Shown here: piece after piece, positions 15,108 through 25,142 of the stretch
Layout: every line of letters begins with the position of its first letter
How positions within the stretch are numbered: the stretch's first letter is position 1
NCBI GenBank assembly: GCA_947463135.1
Contig: CANHTA010000001.1
Location: 108,332-172,331, forward strand
Source: Gemmatimonadota bacterium
GTDB lineage: Bacteria > Gemmatimonadota > Gemmatimonadetes > Gemmatimonadales > Gemmatimonadaceae
Direction: 5' to 3'
DNA length: 64,000 nucleotides
The notes under the pieces: model-generated
Told to the model about the DNA's origin: nothing
The model's database searches: none
What the model saw: the letters and a program-made list of their open reading frames with translations, nothing else
Made by a program: the position numbers and the translations under genes

Positions 15108-17264
15108 ATGTTCGGACCGATCCGCGAAACCGCTGGGCCACGCGACACCCGGCTGCCGGCCGATGAGCTGCACCTGCCGGTGACCGTCAGTCGCGGACGT
15201 ACGATGGTCGTGCACGCTGCCCTCGTCCTGTTCGCCGTGGCCATTCTGGCGCGGGCGGTGCAACTGCAGATTGTGGAACACGAGACCTGGCTGCGCCTGG
15301 CGGACCGCCAGCACGTTGATCAGCAAACCGTGAAGCCCCTGCGCGGGGCCATCGTTGATGCCACGGGGACGGTGCTGGTGGAATCGCGGGAGGAAGTGAA
15401 GGTGAGTATCGCGCCGCGCGAGATTCGCGATGTCCGCCGGAAGAACGCGAAGCGAGGCGCCCCGCTGTTGAAAACGCGGGCCGAGCTACGCAAGGGACTC
15501 CAGGCGCTGTCGGTGCCGGAGGCACAGATACGAAAGGCGCTCGACTCCACCCGCAAATGGGTCCCGTTGCCGAAGCTCTATCTGCCCACCGATGTGGAGC
15601 GTCTTTCGGGATTGCCTGGGGTGCATCTCGATCGCGTTCGCCGTCGGATCAACTCGGCGAGTGACAACTTGCGCGGCCTCCTCGGTGCCGTTGATGCTGA
15701 TGGAACGCCTATGGGCGGCATTGAACTCGAACTCGATCAGTTCCTGCGCGGACAGGACGGCAGCCGCGCCGTCGTCAAGGATCCCAAGGCTGGCTATGTG
15801 GAGTCTCCGGAGCTCGCCAGCGTAGACGCCCTGCCCGGGCATACCGTTGCACTCACCATTCATCAATCGTTGCAGGAGATCGCGGAGAACGAGCTCCAAC
15901 AGGCACTCGCGCGTACCGGCGGTACCGGCGGCGATGTGGTGATTCTCGATCCGCGCGATGGTGCCGTCCTTGCGCTGGCCGGCATCCGTGATGGCCGGGC
16001 GGCGACCACCAGCACACCGATGGCGCTCGCCTACGAACCCGGCTCGGTGATGAAGCCGTTTCTCGTGTCCCGCCTGTTCGATTTGGGCAAAGCCACACCG
16101 GATGAAATCGTGAACACCGAGAATGGCAGCGCCATGTTGCCGGGGCGGAAGCGCGCCCTCACGGATGAGCACAAGGCGGCGCAGATGCCGGTGCGCGACG
16201 TGATCCGGTTCTCCAGTAACATCGGTACGGCGAAGCTGGCGTTACGGCTCACCCCGCGCGAAGAGTTCGAAACCCTGCGTGATTTCGGTTTCGGGTCACT
16301 CACGGGCGTTCCGTATCCCGCCGAGTCGAAAGGATCGCTGCCGCTGCCCTCGCGGTGGAGCGGTACCACCCAAACCGCGGTGGCGATTGGCTACGAAGTA
16401 CTCGCTACGCCGTTGCAGATTGCGGTGGCCTACGCCGCCATCGCGAACGGGGGCGACCTGTTGCAGCCGGCGCTGGTCCGCCATGTGCGCAATGCCCAGG
16501 GCGACACCATCTATCACCACGAGCGGCGTGTGGTGCGGCGCGTGCTCACGGCGCAGACGGCCAGCATCATGCGCGGCCTGCTCGCGTCGGTGGTGGACAG
16601 CGGCACGGGGACGGCGGCTGAGCTCGCGACGTTTCACGTGGCCGGGAAGTCGGGGACGGCGCGTCGTAGTGAGAATGGGCGGTATCTCGACGGCAAGTAC
16701 AACGCCACCTTTGCCGGGATGTTTCCGGCACAGGCGCCGCAGTACGTGCTCGTGGCGCGCATCATCGATCCGCAGGGGACGTATTATGGCGGCATCGTAT
16801 CGGGCAGTCTCGTCAACGGCATTCTGCAGGCCGCTCTGGCCACGCGTAATTCGGCACTCGACCGGAACGCACTCGCCGAGGTGACCAAAAGCATGCCGGA
16901 GCCCACCGCCACGCCGGCATCGGAACGGGCGCTGGCTGTTGCCGCGCGTGATTCCGTCCGGCGGGATTCGCTGTTGGCCCCGCCGCCACCGCGCGCTGAA
17001 CCGGTGCCTGCCGCGGCGCGCGTAGTCATTTCGCTGGTGAGTCCCGCGCAGAAACTACAGGAGCCGGTGAAGCGTGAACTCCGCGTGGTGCCGTCGGTGT
17101 TCGGGCTCAACGTCCGGCAGGCCACGCGTACGCTGTATGCGGCCGGCTTTCAGGTCAGCATTGTACCGGGAGGCGAGGTCCGCACGCGTCCCGCGGCCGG
17201 CACCATGCTGCGCGCGGGGAGCACCGTGCAATTGGAGATACCGCGTATGGAGGTGCTCAAGTGA
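15108..17264 (+). CDS. ftsI: class B penicillin-binding protein (FtsI/PBP3 type) with PASTA domain
   Basis: The 718-residue protein crosses the membrane once near the N-terminus (MVVHAALVLFAVAILARAVQ), then has a PBP dimerisation region and a transpeptidase domain. The active serine is S313 in PGSVMKPF, the SxN motif is S369-S-N in RFSSN, and the KTG-like motif is K514-S-G in AGKSGTARR. One PASTA repeat (VVPSVFGLNVRQATRTLYAA) ends the protein, as in PBP2x and SpoVD and unlike E. coli FtsI. It cross-links septal peptidoglycan with FtsW. GTG 15105 is an alternative start. The end overlaps the murE start (GTGA). Confidence 0.93.
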   Translation: MFGPIRETAGPRDTRLPADELHLPVTVSRGRTMVVHAALVLFAVAILARAVQLQIVEHETWLRLADRQHVDQQTVKPLRGAIVDATGTVLVESREEVKVSIAPREIRDVRRKNAKRGAPLLKTRAELRKGLQALSVPEAQIRKALDSTRKWVPLPKLYLPTDVERLSGLPGVHLDRVRRRINSASDNLRGLLGAVDADGTPMGGIELELDQFLRGQDGSRAVVKDPKAGYVESPELASVDALPGHTVALTIHQSLQEIAENELQQALARTGGTGGDVVILDPRDGAVLALAGIRDGRAATTSTPMALAYEPGSVMKPFLVSRLFDLGKATPDEIVNTENGSAMLPGRKRALTDEHKAAQMPVRDVIRFSSNIGTAKLALRLTPREEFETLRDFGFGSLTGVPYPAESKGSLPLPSRWSGTTQTAVAIGYEVLATPLQIAVAYAAIANGGDLLQPALVRHVRNAQGDTIYHHERRVVRRVLTAQTASIMRGLLASVVDSGTGTAAELATFHVAGKSGTARRSENGRYLDGKYNATFAGMFPAQAPQYVLVARIIDPQGTYYGGIVSGSLVNGILQAALATRNSALDRNALAEVTKSMPEPTATPASERALAVAARDSVRRDSLLAPPPPRAEPVPAAARVVISLVSPAQKLQEPVKRELRVVPSVFGLNVRQATRTLYAAGFQVSIVPGGEVRTRPAAGTMLRAGSTVQLEIPRMEVLK

Positions 17265-18811
17265 CGGGCCCTACTCGCCACGTGCCGCTCGCCGTGGTGT
17301 TGGACGCACTGCGTGATGCCGGGTTGCTGGTATCGGCCGCGCAGGATCTGCCGTCCACCATCTCCGACCTCGTTGACGACAGTCGGCGCGTCACCCCTGG
17401 CTCCGCGTTCATCGCGGTGAAGGGTGCCGTGCAGGATGGGCATGTCTGGTTGCCGTCGGCGCAGGCCAGCGGCGCGGTGGTGGCGCTGGTGGAGCAGGCG
17501 GCGAATGGGGCGGCCCTGGCGGCGCACGTCGCACTGCCAGCCATTGTGGTCCGTGATGGACGCCGTGCCGCAGCCGTGGCGGCGGCCGCGTTTCATGACT
17601 GGCCCGCACGGCACCTCACGCTGATCGGGGTCACGGGCACTAACGGCAAGACCACCACCGTTGGGCTTGTGCGTCACCTCCTCGATGCCCCCGACCGGCC
17701 GGCGGCGTCCATCGGGACGCTCGGCGTCCTGCGCGGGAGCGTCGGTACACCGATTCCCGGCGGCAGTGGGCTGACCACACCCGGCCCCGTGGAGTTACAG
17801 CGGGTGTTGCGCGCGCTCCTGGACGACGGCGTGCGCACCGTGGTGATGGAAGTGTCCTCGCACTCACTCGATCAGCGTCGGGTGGATGGCCTCGCGTTCG
17901 CGGCGGCCGTCTTCACGAATCTCACGCGTGATCACCTCGACTATCATGGCACGATGGAGGCGTATCGCGCCGCCAAGCTGCGGTTGGTGGGGCTACTCGC
18001 GCGGGATGGCGTGGCCCTCTTCAACGCCGATGATCCGGCGTGGCGCGGCGTAACCCATGCGCCGACGACATGGACCTTCGGCAGTGAGTCGGGCGCCGAC
18101 ATCTCCGCGCGCGATATCACCTTTACCAGTCACGGCAGTCGGTTTCTCCTCGTCACCCCGCACGGCGCGCAGGCCGTCGACCTCCCACTCATCGGCGACT
18201 TCAATATCGCGAATGCGCTGGGGGCTGCTGCCGTGGCCTTGGCGGTGGGAATGCCGATCGCCGAAGTGGCGCGACGCCTGTCCCACGCGCCTCAGGTGCC
18301 GGGTCGGCTGGAACGGGTGGCGACAGCACCAACCGTACTGCGGGACTATGCTCACACGCCCGACGCACTCGATCGCGCCCTCCGCGCGGTGCGTCCGTTT
18401 ACGCGGCAGGACGATGGCACGGCGAGCCGCCTGATTGTGCTGTTCGGGTGCGGCGGTGATCGCGATCGAGGCAAACGCCCGGAGATGGGGCGCATTGCGG
18501 AAGCGCTGGCCGACGTCGTGATCGTGACCAGCGATAATCCACGCACCGAAGACCCCGATCGCATTCTCGACGACATTGAGGCGGGCATGCTGCGTCGTGA
18601 TCATGTCCGCGTCGTCGATCGCCTTGAGGCGATCGCCTACGCGCTGCGCATCGCCACCCCCAATGACGTGGTGTTGCTGGCTGGCAAGGGCCACGAGACG
18701 TACCAAATTCGTGGGACCACGTCCTATCCCTTTGATGAACGTGACATCGTTCACGAGCTCATGGCGCTGACACCCGCCGTTGGTTCTCACCGTCCTCCCT
18801 CTTCCGCGTGA
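17261..18811 (+). CDS. murE: UDP-MurNAc-L-Ala-D-Glu:meso-diaminopimelate ligase MurE
   Basis: This 516-residue Mur ligase adds the third residue to the peptidoglycan stem peptide in the cytoplasm. It has the ATP loop TGTNGKTTTV near 125, the central SSHSLDQRRVDG and FTNLTRDHLDYHGTM, and the C-terminal TSDNPRTEDP near 425. The DNPR motif is the known specificity determinant for meso-diaminopimelate rather than lysine, so the wall is probably of the A1gamma type. Start GTG 17261 and the end at 18811 overlap both neighbours by four bases. Confidence 0.96.
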   Translation: MTGPTRHVPLAVVLDALRDAGLLVSAAQDLPSTISDLVDDSRRVTPGSAFIAVKGAVQDGHVWLPSAQASGAVVALVEQAANGAALAAHVALPAIVVRDGRRAAAVAAAAFHDWPARHLTLIGVTGTNGKTTTVGLVRHLLDAPDRPAASIGTLGVLRGSVGTPIPGGSGLTTPGPVELQRVLRALLDDGVRTVVMEVSSHSLDQRRVDGLAFAAAVFTNLTRDHLDYHGTMEAYRAAKLRLVGLLARDGVALFNADDPAWRGVTHAPTTWTFGSESGADISARDITFTSHGSRFLLVTPHGAQAVDLPLIGDFNIANALGAAAVALAVGMPIAEVARRLSHAPQVPGRLERVATAPTVLRDYAHTPDALDRALRAVRPFTRQDDGTASRLIVLFGCGGDRDRGKRPEMGRIAEALADVVIVTSDNPRTEDPDRILDDIEAGMLRRDHVRVVDRLEAIAYALRIATPNDVVLLAGKGHETYQIRGTTSYPFDERDIVHELMALTPAVGSHRPPSSA

Positions 18812-20217
18812 GTGCATTCTCCACTGCCGGGACGGCGTTCCCCGCCATCCCCCCCGTGTCGCCGGACCGTGCGCACCCGTACTGGACATTCGAACGCGTA
18901 GCGGATGCACTCGGCACCGGTCCGCGTATCCCGCGGCCGCTCTCAGGGATCTCCACCGACTCCCGCACGATCACCCGCGGCGATGTCTTCGTGGCGCTCG
19001 TGGGCGAGCGCTTTGACGCCCACGACTTGCTGGCGGGCGCACGCGAGGCCGGTGCCGCGGCGTTTGTGGTCAGCGATGCCACGAAGGCCGCCGGTCTTGG
19101 CGTGCCCACCTATGTGGTCCCGGATACCCTCGTGGCCCTCGGTCACCTCGCGCAGGCATGGCGACGCGCGTGGGGGCGGAGTGTAATCGCCGTTGCCGGC
19201 TCCAATGGGAAGACCAGCACGAAGGAATTACTCAAGGCCGCCTTCGCACGGACGCTCACGGTGCACGCCACCACGGGTAACCTGAACAACCGGATCGGGG
19301 TGCCGCTGACGCTTTTGGCGATCCCGTCAGAGGCCGAAGTGGCGATCATCGAGGTCGGGACCAACACCCCGGGGGAAGTGGCGCTGTTGCGGGACATTGC
19401 CGAACCGGACATCGCCGTGCTCACCTCCATCGGGGAAGAACATCTTGAAGGACTCGGGGATCTGGCCGGCGTGTTGCGCGAGGAAAGCGACATCTTCGAT
19501 CGCGCGACGCTCGCCATTGTGCCCTCCGCGCATCCGGAGCTCTTCGGCCTTGCGCAGGCCCGCGCCACAACCGTGCTGTCAGCCGGCCTGGCCGATGCCA
19601 CGGTCACGCCAACCGCCTGGGGGCTCGATCCCGAAGGACGCCCGTGGCTTGAGGTGGATGGCGTCCACTGGACGCTGCCACTGCGCGGCGCGCATCAGGC
19701 GGCCAATGCCATGCTCGCCATTGCCGCGGCTGGCGCCTGTGGTGTCCCGTTGGCCGATGCGGCAGCGGGGATGGCGGCTATGTCCGTTCCGAGCATGCGT
19801 GGCGAATGGGAGCAGCACGGCCAGTTGGTGCTCATCAACGATGCCTATAATGCCAATCCCGCCTCGATGCGGGCCGCGCTGGACCTGCTGGATCGCGTGG
19901 GAACGGGGCAACAGCGGGTGGCTATTCTTGGCACCATGCGCGAACTCGGGGCACAGTCGGCGCAACAACATCGCCTGGTCGCGTCGGCGGCGCTGGCGTC
20001 CACGGCCAACCTCCTTGTCGGCGTGGGCGACTTCGCCTCGGCGTTCCAAGAGGTCGCACCGTCCGACCCGCGCGTCGTGGCGACGCCGGATTTCGATGCC
20101 CTGTGGCCGCTCCTCGCTCCACGACTCGAACGAAATGCTATCGTGCTACTCAAGGGATCCCGCGGGATGCGTCTTGAGCGGCTGGTTCCCACGCTCTCGA
20201 CTTGGGCCAAAGCCTAG
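18808..20217 (+). CDS. murF: UDP-MurNAc-tripeptide:D-Ala-D-Ala ligase MurF
   Basis: The 469-residue ligase shows the MurF pattern: STDSRTITRGDVFVAL in the N-terminal domain, the ATP loop AGSNGKTSTKELL near 131, TGNLNNRIGVPLTLL, EVGTNTPGEV and INDAYNANPASMRAAL. It adds D-Ala-D-Ala to complete the UDP-MurNAc-pentapeptide. No ddl gene is in the window, so D-Ala-D-Ala must come from elsewhere, although alr is at about 42 kb. Starts with GTG in a GTGA overlap with murE and shares its last stop base with the mraY GTG. Confidence 0.96.
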   Translation: MSAFSTAGTAFPAIPPVSPDRAHPYWTFERVADALGTGPRIPRPLSGISTDSRTITRGDVFVALVGERFDAHDLLAGAREAGAAAFVVSDATKAAGLGVPTYVVPDTLVALGHLAQAWRRAWGRSVIAVAGSNGKTSTKELLKAAFARTLTVHATTGNLNNRIGVPLTLLAIPSEAEVAIIEVGTNTPGEVALLRDIAEPDIAVLTSIGEEHLEGLGDLAGVLREESDIFDRATLAIVPSAHPELFGLAQARATTVLSAGLADATVTPTAWGLDPEGRPWLEVDGVHWTLPLRGAHQAANAMLAIAAAGACGVPLADAAAGMAAMSVPSMRGEWEQHGQLVLINDAYNANPASMRAALDLLDRVGTGQQRVAILGTMRELGAQSAQQHRLVASAALASTANLLVGVGDFASAFQEVAPSDPRVVATPDFDALWPLLAPRLERNAIVLLKGSRGMRLERLVPTLSTWAKA

Positions 20218-21359
20218 TGCTCTATTCTCTGTTCCAACCGTTCGCGCGCGACGTGCGCGTGCTCAACCTGCTGAATTACATCACCTTCCGGTCGGCGGCG
20301 GCGTTCGTGTCGGCGCTGCTGCTCACGTTCGTTTTTGGCCCGGTCATTATCCGCCGGCTCCGCGCCATGGCGGTGCACCAAGTGGTGCGCGAAGGCACCC
20401 CCGACACGCACGCGGGGAAGGGCACCACCCCAACGATGGGTGGCCTCATCATTCTCGCCGCCACCTTTGTGCCGGTGCTGCTCTGGGCGCGGCTCAGTAA
20501 TCGGTATGTGCTGCTGGCGATGGCCGTAACGGCTTGGATGGGACTCATCGGCTTTCTCGACGATTACCTCAAGCTGCGGCAGAAGCGGGAGGGGAAGAAA
20601 AACGAAGGATTGGTTGAGCGATATAAGCTTGCCGGACAGATCATCTGCGGCCTTGGGCTGGGCCTCATCCTGCTGCGCTTCCCGATTTCGACGCTCCCCG
20701 GCGCCAGCACAACGTTGCCCTTTTTCAAGCACGTGTTGGTCGTCCCCGCGGTGGCGTGGGCGGCATGGATGTATATCCCGTGGGTCACGTTCATTCTCAC
20801 CGGTTTCACTAACGCCGTAAATCTCACCGACGGCCTCGACGGGTTGGCCGCCGGCTTGATGGCGATCGCTGTGCTGACGCTGGGGCTCTTTGCCTACGTC
20901 GCTGGTCGGGTGGATACGAGTGTCTATCTGCAGATCTTCTATTTGCGAGGGGCTGGTGAGCTCACGGTTTTTTGCGCCGCGGTTGCGGGGGCCTGTCTGG
21001 GCTTCCTCTGGTACAACGCGCATCCGGCGCAAGTCTTCATGGGGGACACCGGTTCGCTTGCGCTGGGCGGCGCGCTGGGTTCCATCGCGATTCTGCTCAA
21101 GAGTGAGTTTCTCCTGCTCATCGTCGGCGCGGTGTTTGTCGCGGAAACCGTGTCCGTGATTGTGCAGCGCTCGGTCTTCAAGTACCGGCGGAAGCGCTTC
21201 GGCCTAGACTATGCGCAGCGACATCGCGTATTCAAGCGGGCGCCGCTGCACCATCACTTCGAGCTGTCCGGCTGGCCGGAAACGCAGGTCGTCGTTCGCT
21301 TCTGGATCATCGGCATCCTCTGCGCGATTGTTGCGCTCAGTACGCTCAAACTGCGGTAA
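20217..21359 (+). CDS. mraY: phospho-N-acetylmuramoyl-pentapeptide transferase MraY
   Basis: The start is GTG 20217 (MLYSLFQPFARD), overlapping the murF stop in TAGTG; the track's 20202 start lies inside murF. The 380-residue polytopic membrane enzyme makes lipid I. Conserved loops are GKGTTPTMGGLIIL, LDDYLKLRQK, NLTDGLDGLAAG, FMGDTGSLALGG and RAPLHHHFE, including the aspartates needed for Mg and catalysis. About ten hydrophobic segments are evident. Confidence 0.96.
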   Translation: MLYSLFQPFARDVRVLNLLNYITFRSAAAFVSALLLTFVFGPVIIRRLRAMAVHQVVREGTPDTHAGKGTTPTMGGLIILAATFVPVLLWARLSNRYVLLAMAVTAWMGLIGFLDDYLKLRQKREGKKNEGLVERYKLAGQIICGLGLGLILLRFPISTLPGASTTLPFFKHVLVVPAVAWAAWMYIPWVTFILTGFTNAVNLTDGLDGLAAGLMAIAVLTLGLFAYVAGRVDTSVYLQIFYLRGAGELTVFCAAVAGACLGFLWYNAHPAQVFMGDTGSLALGGALGSIAILLKSEFLLLIVGAVFVAETVSVIVQRSVFKYRRKRFGLDYAQRHRVFKRAPLHHHFELSGWPETQVVVRFWIIGILCAIVALSTLKLR

Positions 21360-21371
21360 CGGAGCGTTTTT

Positions 21372-22814
21372 ATGGTTGACACCGGGTCGTCGCAGGCGCT
21401 GGCATCGCGCGTGGCACAACGCCTTGCCGAGCGTCGTGGCGAGTTTGCGGTGCTCGGGCTTGGCCGTAGCGGCATCGCTGCCGTGCGCCTGTTGCGTGCG
21501 GCTGGGCTATCGGTGTATGCCTCGGATGCGTCACCGGCTGACTCGGTGCGTCGCGCGGCAGCGCTGCTTGAGCGCGAAGGCGCCAGCGTGGACGTTGGGG
21601 GCCATAACATTCCGCGCATCGCGCATTGCGTGATGCTGGTGGTCAGCCCGGGGATTCCCCCAAACGCGCCACCCATTGTCGCGGCACACCGCGCCGGTGT
21701 ACCGGTGGTCAGTGAAGTTGAGGTGGCACTGCGGTTGCAGCCGGCACTCCGCTACATCGCGGTGACCGGCACGAATGGCAAGACCACCACCACGGCGCTC
21801 ATTGGTCATCTCTTGCGCGCACTCGGGCATGACGCCGCCGACGTGGGGAACATCGGGACGCCAGTCTCTGAACTCGCGCTCCGCCCCACGCCGCCCGCAT
21901 GGGCCGCGCTTGAAATCTCCTCGTTTCAGTTGCATGACACGCCGGGGATCTCGCCCGATGTCGGTGTGCTCACCACGCTCAGTCCCGATCATCTCGATCG
22001 CTATGCGAATGTGCATGAGTACTACGCCGATAAGAAACGTCTGTTTGCCAACGCCGAGGCAACCTCACGATGGGTGACCACGGCTGACAGCGCTGATGTG
22101 AACGCGTTGGTGGCCGGTATTCCCGGGCAGTGGTTTCGCTTCTCGGTGCATCGCGCCGACGTCGACGGCTACTACGATCCCGCCAGCGACATGCTGCACC
22201 TGTTTGGTGAACCGCTGGTCCCACGATCGCACGTCGCATTGGTGGGCGAGCACAACGTTGCGAATGTGTTGGCGGCCTTGCTCGCGGTGATGGCGGCTGA
22301 TCCGGCACACCGGACTCCCGGTGCACGAGCGCAACTCGCCACCGCCATCGCGACCTTTGGGGCGTTACCGCATCGCCTCGAACCCACCGTTGATCGCCAT
22401 GGCATTTTGTGGCTGAATGACTCGAAAGCCACCAACATTGATTCCACGCTGGTGGCATTGTCGAGCATGACGCGCCCCACGATTGTCCTGCTGGGCGGTC
22501 GCCACAAGGGGGAATCGTACACCAGGCTTGTCCCCCAGTTGCTGCGTACCGCCAAGGTGGTATTGGCCTACGGTGAAGCCGGCGCCCTGATTACCGCCGA
22601 TCTCGAGGGGCCGCTGCATGGACGCGTGCCCGTGGAACACTGCGGCGATGATGCTTTCGCCCAGGTCATGCAGCGGGCGCGCGCCTTGGCCGTATCCGGT
22701 GACGTGGTGCTGCTGTCGCCGGCGTGCTCCAGCTACGACATGTTCGCCAACTTCGAAGCGCGCGGTCAGGAGTTTGCGCGCTTGGCGGACGTGCTGGCCG
22801 GTGAGCAGCCGTGA
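21372..22814 (+). CDS. murD: UDP-MurNAc-L-alanine:D-glutamate ligase MurD
   Basis: The 480-residue protein begins with the MurD Rossmann-like N-domain (AVLGLGRSGIAAVRLLRAAG), then VSPGIPP, the ATP loop TGTNGKTTTTALIG, LEISSFQL, LSPDHLDRY, and the C-terminal NDSKATNIDSTLVAL and LLGGRHKG. It adds D-glutamate to UDP-MurNAc-L-Ala. ATG 21372 follows mraY by 12 bases with GGAG at 21360-21363. The stop overlaps the ftsW GTG. Confidence 0.96.
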   Translation: MVDTGSSQALASRVAQRLAERRGEFAVLGLGRSGIAAVRLLRAAGLSVYASDASPADSVRRAAALLEREGASVDVGGHNIPRIAHCVMLVVSPGIPPNAPPIVAAHRAGVPVVSEVEVALRLQPALRYIAVTGTNGKTTTTALIGHLLRALGHDAADVGNIGTPVSELALRPTPPAWAALEISSFQLHDTPGISPDVGVLTTLSPDHLDRYANVHEYYADKKRLFANAEATSRWVTTADSADVNALVAGIPGQWFRFSVHRADVDGYYDPASDMLHLFGEPLVPRSHVALVGEHNVANVLAALLAVMAADPAHRTPGARAQLATAIATFGALPHRLEPTVDRHGILWLNDSKATNIDSTLVALSSMTRPTIVLLGGRHKGESYTRLVPQLLRTAKVVLAYGEAGALITADLEGPLHGRVPVEHCGDDAFAQVMQRARALAVSGDVVLLSPACSSYDMFANFEARGQEFARLADVLAGEQP

Positions 22815-24001
22815 GTGGTACCACCGCAACTCTGGCCGGTACACGCGAGCGCTGGCGTATGTCGATCGAGGCCCGCGCGCTCTTGCTGGTCACGGCGCTG
22901 CTCATGACCTTCGGGCTCGCGGTGCTGTACAGCGCCAGTGCCCTGCAGGCGATTTCCACGAACAGTCCCGGTCATTCTTTTGTGCTCCGGCAGTTCAGCG
23001 GTGTCGTGGTGGGTGTAGTCGTGTTCGCACTCTGTGCAAAGGTAGACGCCGAGCGCTGGCGGCGCGCAGCGTGGTTCATCATGGCCGTGAGCATGCTCCT
23101 CATGCTCATTGTGATTTTGCCGGGGACAGAGGCCATCTCGAAGAGCATGTACGGGTCGCGTCGCTACCTGTTTAACGGCTCCATTCAACCGTCCGAGCTG
23201 GCCAAGTTTGCCGTACTGGTATGGACGCCCATGCTCCTGGTGAAGAAGGGCGCTGCGGTGAAGCAGCTGGGTAAAGGCGTCCTGCCGTTTATGGTGGTCA
23301 TCGGCGTGTTGAGCGTGTTGGCCATTCTTGAGCCTGATATCTCCGTGGCCTTCATGTTTTGTCTCACGATGGCCGTCTTGCTGTACGTCGGTGGGGCGCG
23401 GGTATTCCACTTCCTGTTGTTCGGTGTGATTGGGCTCTTTCTGATCGGCTTCCAAGCCTCCCAGAGTACGTACGTACGCAAACGCGTCCAGAGCTTTCTC
23501 GCTAAAGAACAGGAATCCACCACGCGCACGGCCACGGCTGATCAACAGTTCCAGTCGTTTGTCGCGGTGGGATCGGGGGGGCTGGTGGGCGTGGGCTTCA
23601 GTCAAGGCAATCAGCAACGGGGATGGCTGCCCTTGGCGTACAACGATTTCATCGGCTCGGTGGTGGGGGAAGAGTTCGGCTTCCTTGGGATGGGGGGACT
23701 CACCATCGCCTTCGCGTTGTACGGTTGGCTTGGATTCCGTATCGCCCGGCGAGCGCGAAGTCCGTTTACCGCGCTGCTGGCCATCGGGATCACCTTTGTC
23801 ACCGTCTTTACCGCCTTCATTCACCTCGGTGTCGTGATCGGCTTGCTCCCCAACACCGGTCTCACACTGCCCTTCGTGTCCTACGGGCGCTCCAACCTCG
23901 TCCTCACGTTGGCCATGACGGGCATTTTGGTCAATATCGGCAGTGATCGCGAGCGCGTGTACGGCGCCAGCGCTACCGATCCCTTGGTCGCCATGCCATG
24001 A
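22811..24001 (+). CDS. ftsW: SEDS glycosyltransferase FtsW
   Basis: The 396-residue polytopic protein has the SEDS signatures: LYSASAL in helix 1, QPSELAKFAVLVW, ILEPDISVAFMF with the catalytic-region aspartate, a large loop before VGVGFSQGNQQRGWLP, and DFIGSVVGEEFGFLG. It polymerises septal glycan strands with the adjacent class B PBP. Two motifs depart from the common form: the last conserved loop reads PFVSYGRSNL where SYGGSS is usual, and QQRGWLPLAYNDF replaces the familiar PEAHTDF segment. Position between murD and murG is standard. Confidence 0.93.
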   Translation: MSGTTATLAGTRERWRMSIEARALLLVTALLMTFGLAVLYSASALQAISTNSPGHSFVLRQFSGVVVGVVVFALCAKVDAERWRRAAWFIMAVSMLLMLIVILPGTEAISKSMYGSRRYLFNGSIQPSELAKFAVLVWTPMLLVKKGAAVKQLGKGVLPFMVVIGVLSVLAILEPDISVAFMFCLTMAVLLYVGGARVFHFLLFGVIGLFLIGFQASQSTYVRKRVQSFLAKEQESTTRTATADQQFQSFVAVGSGGLVGVGFSQGNQQRGWLPLAYNDFIGSVVGEEFGFLGMGGLTIAFALYGWLGFRIARRARSPFTALLAIGITFVTVFTAFIHLGVVIGLLPNTGLTLPFVSYGRSNLVLTLAMTGILVNIGSDRERVYGASATDPLVAMP

Positions 24002-25110
24002 CCCCCCCGGCAACGCGCGTCTTTTTCGCGGGCGGTGGCACCGGCGGCCATTTGTATCCCGGGCTCGCGATTGCGCGGGCGCTTGTAAAGCAGGCGCCAC
24101 ATATCGAGCCGTATTTCATCGGCGCGCGACGCGGCATCGAGCGTGAGGTGTTGCCCACCACGGAGTTTGCGCATACGCTGCTCGATTTGCATCCGCTGTA
24201 CCGGACCTCGCCGTGGAGGAACTGGCGCACGGTGGTGGGCGCGGTGGGGGCGTGGCGCGCCATCACGCAACTGGCAGCGCAGCAGGCGCCGCGCGCGGTT
24301 ATCGGCACAGGGGGGTATGCGGCGGGGGTCGCGCTGGCTTGGGGGCGTGCGCATCAGGTACCCACCATGCTCCATGAGCCCGATTCCCATCCCGGGCTCA
24401 CTACGCGACGGTTCGCGAAGGGCGCCCACTCGCTGTTTCTCGGCTTTCCCGAGGCGGCAGACCGCCTTGTAACGGGAGCGCAGACGCGGGTGCTGGCCTA
24501 TGGATGTCCTATTGAGCCGCCACCCGCCTCCGCGAAGTCACGCGCCGAGGCGCGCCGTGCGTGGGGGTTCCCGGCGGATGCGTTCGTGGTGCTGGTGGTT
24601 GGGGGGAGTCAAGGAGCCCGCGCACTCAACGAGGCCGTCGCGGCGTGGACCGCGCAGGGGCTTCCGGAAGGGATTGCGGTCATCTGGGCTACGGGGAAAC
24701 AGCAAGCGGCCGCCTACATCAGCCGCGAGGCGACCATGGTGCGGGTGCGTCCGTATCTGGCTCCGATCGCCGAGGCCTACGCCGCCGCAGATCTGGCCGT
24801 GACGCGCGCTGGCGCCATGACGATTGCTGAGCTCTGCGCGTGGGGGATCCCGGCACTGTTAGTGCCGCTCCCGTCGGCGGCACAGGATCACCAAACGCAC
24901 AATGCGCGAGTCACACAGGCGTCTGGTGCGGCCCGGTACCTTCCGCAACATGACCTGAGCGCGGATACACTCGGTGCCGCCGTGCTGGCGCTGCGCGACG
25001 ATCCGGCCGCACGCACGGCGATGCAGGCGGCGGCCCTGCAGCGTGCCCGTCCCAGCGCCGCCGCCGACATCGCACGGGCCATCCTCGACACCATCACGCA
25101 GGAACCGTAG
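23998..25110 (+). CDS. murG: UDP-GlcNAc transferase MurG
   Basis: The 370-residue GT28 enzyme converts lipid I to lipid II at the inner face of the membrane. Visible motifs are GGGTGGHLYPGLAIA at the N-terminus, HEPDSHPGLTTR (usually HEQN-type), VVGGSQGARALNEAV at the start of the second domain, and the donor-binding TRAGAMTIAELCAWGIPALL followed by AAQDHQTHNA. ATG 23998 overlaps the ftsW stop. murC follows after 32 bases. Confidence 0.96.
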   Translation: MTPPATRVFFAGGGTGGHLYPGLAIARALVKQAPHIEPYFIGARRGIEREVLPTTEFAHTLLDLHPLYRTSPWRNWRTVVGAVGAWRAITQLAAQQAPRAVIGTGGYAAGVALAWGRAHQVPTMLHEPDSHPGLTTRRFAKGAHSLFLGFPEAADRLVTGAQTRVLAYGCPIEPPPASAKSRAEARRAWGFPADAFVVLVVGGSQGARALNEAVAAWTAQGLPEGIAVIWATGKQQAAAYISREATMVRVRPYLAPIAEAYAAADLAVTRAGAMTIAELCAWGIPALLVPLPSAAQDHQTHNARVTQASGAARYLPQHDLSADTLGAAVLALRDDPAARTAMQAAALQRARPSAAADIARAILDTITQEP

Positions 25111-25142
25111 GGATCGGCGCAGCGCGTCGCCATATTGCAGGT

